In this document: positions 5,125 to 5,681 of the stretch, one piece after another | How positions within the stretch are numbered: position 1 is the stretch's first letter | Layout: each line of letters starts with the position of its first letter | Origin: Bradyrhizobium sp. | GTDB taxonomy: Bacteria > Pseudomonadota > Alphaproteobacteria > Rhizobiales > Xanthobacteraceae | Direction: 5' to 3' | Assembly (NCBI GenBank): GCA_028290165.1 | Contig: JAQGKJ010000838.1 | Coordinates: forward strand, 1 to 5,681 | DNA: 5,681 nucleotides | Made by a program: the position numbers and the translations under genes | Notes under the pieces: generated by a model | What the model was told of the DNA's origin: nothing | The model's input: the letters and a program-made list of their open reading frames with translations, nothing else | Databases searched by the model: none

Positions 5125-5681
5125 TTAAAATCTTAGCGCCTTGGCCTGCTTGACCTGCGGCAGCGCCAGCACCTTGGCGAGCACTTCCGCCGGCACCGCA
5201 CCGTCGACCTCGACCAGCGCGATGGCATCGCCGCCCGGCTTGTTACGGCCGAGATGGAAGGTAGCGATGTTGATTTTGGCATCGCCGAGGAGACCGGCGA
5301 AGTGGCCGATGAATCCCGGCTTGTCCTCGTTGGTGACGTAGATCATCGACTTGCCGAACTCGGCGTCGACCCGGATACCCTTGATATCGACCAGCCGCGG
5401 CTTGCCGTCGGCATAGACCGTGCCCGACACCGAGCGCTCCTGCCGCTCGGTGGTGATGGTCACCGTGATCAGGCTTTCGTAGTCGCTCTGCGCCGCGCGC
5501 ACGATCTCGTCGACCACCATGCCGCGCTCCTTGGCGACGACCGGCGCGGAGACGACGTTGACGTCGCCCAGCATCGGCCGCAGCAGGCCCGACAGCGCCG
5601 CCGAGGTCAGTGCCTTGATCTTCATCTCGGCAACATGACCCTCATAGGTGATCTGGACCTTCATGATCCCGGTCTCGGTAA
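5125..5681 (-). CDS. serA: D-3-phosphoglycerate dehydrogenase, C-terminal part (5' end outside window)
   Basis: The minus-strand frame is open from the right edge to a TAA at 5125-5127, covering about 184 residues. The Met at 5664 is internal: codons for T-E-T-G-I precede it in frame, and the protein there is far from a natural N-terminus. The visible part matches the C-terminal half of long-form SerA: the intervening (ASB) domain (MKVQITYEGHVAEMKIKALT... SDYESLITVTITTERQERSVSGTV), then an ACT domain starting at YVTNEDKPGFIGHFAGLLGDAKINIATFHLGR and ending ALPQVKQAKALRF. The enzyme oxidises 3-phosphoglycerate to 3-phosphohydroxypyruvate in the first step of serine synthesis in the cytoplasm. 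ACT domains of this type usually bind serine for feedback inhibition. The NAD-binding and catalytic domains lie beyond the window. It converges on the kinase gene with 31 bp between stops and no visible terminator hairpin, so read-through antisense transcription is possible. Confidence 0.93.
   Translation of the reverse strand, partial: TETGIMKVQITYEGHVAEMKIKALTSAALSGLLRPMLGDVNVVSAPVVAKERGMVVDEIVRAAQSDYESLITVTITTERQERSVSGTVYADGKPRLVDIKGIRVDAEFGKSMIYVTNEDKPGFIGHFAGLLGDAKINIATFHLGRNKPGGDAIALVEVDGAVPAEVLAKVLALPQVKQAKALRF

Overview
The window looks like chromosomal DNA from a high-GC alphaproteobacterium, most likely Bradyrhizobium or a close relative. This is inferred from base composition, codon use and the style of the encoded proteins; no database search was possible. 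It holds seven gene-sized units plus a short divergent control region. There are no RNA genes, insertion sequences or CRISPR arrays.

Left flank (1-1176): the 3' end of an AraC/GlxA-type transcriptional regulator on the + strand converges on a complete crotonase-fold (enoyl-CoA hydratase/isomerase) gene on the - strand. The crotonase keeps one of the two classical catalytic glutamates and has proline where the second is expected.

Centre (1281-5093): this is a self-contained envelope-signalling module built around one divergent intergenic region (2539-2748). To the left, on the - strand, are a four-repeat DUF347/COG4705-type integral membrane protein gene and then a small exported helical protein of unknown function. 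To the right, on the + strand, are a small exported PepSY-domain protein, an OmpR/QseB/PmrA-type response regulator and a QseC/PmrB-type sensor kinase. Regulator and kinase overlap by ATGA. The membrane protein gene is broken by what looks like a one-base deletion near 2109/2110. Adding one base restores a protein of about 253 residues with the family's Tyr-Trp junction and all four G-x4-D repeat motifs.

The divergent region carries two copies of a tandem half-site, (C/A)TTAG-N6-CTTAG, with 11-bp periodicity. They face each other, one next to each divergent gene. This is the architecture known for PmrA/QseB/BqsR-type regulators. The right-hand copy overlaps the -35 element of a good candidate promoter for the PepSY gene. 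The simplest model is that the regulator encoded at 3148-3810 controls its own operon and the divergent membrane-protein transcript. The signal sensed is unknown.

Right flank (5125-5681): the 3' end of serA (D-3-phosphoglycerate dehydrogenase, with its C-terminal ACT domain) lies on the - strand and converges on the kinase gene across only 31 bp.
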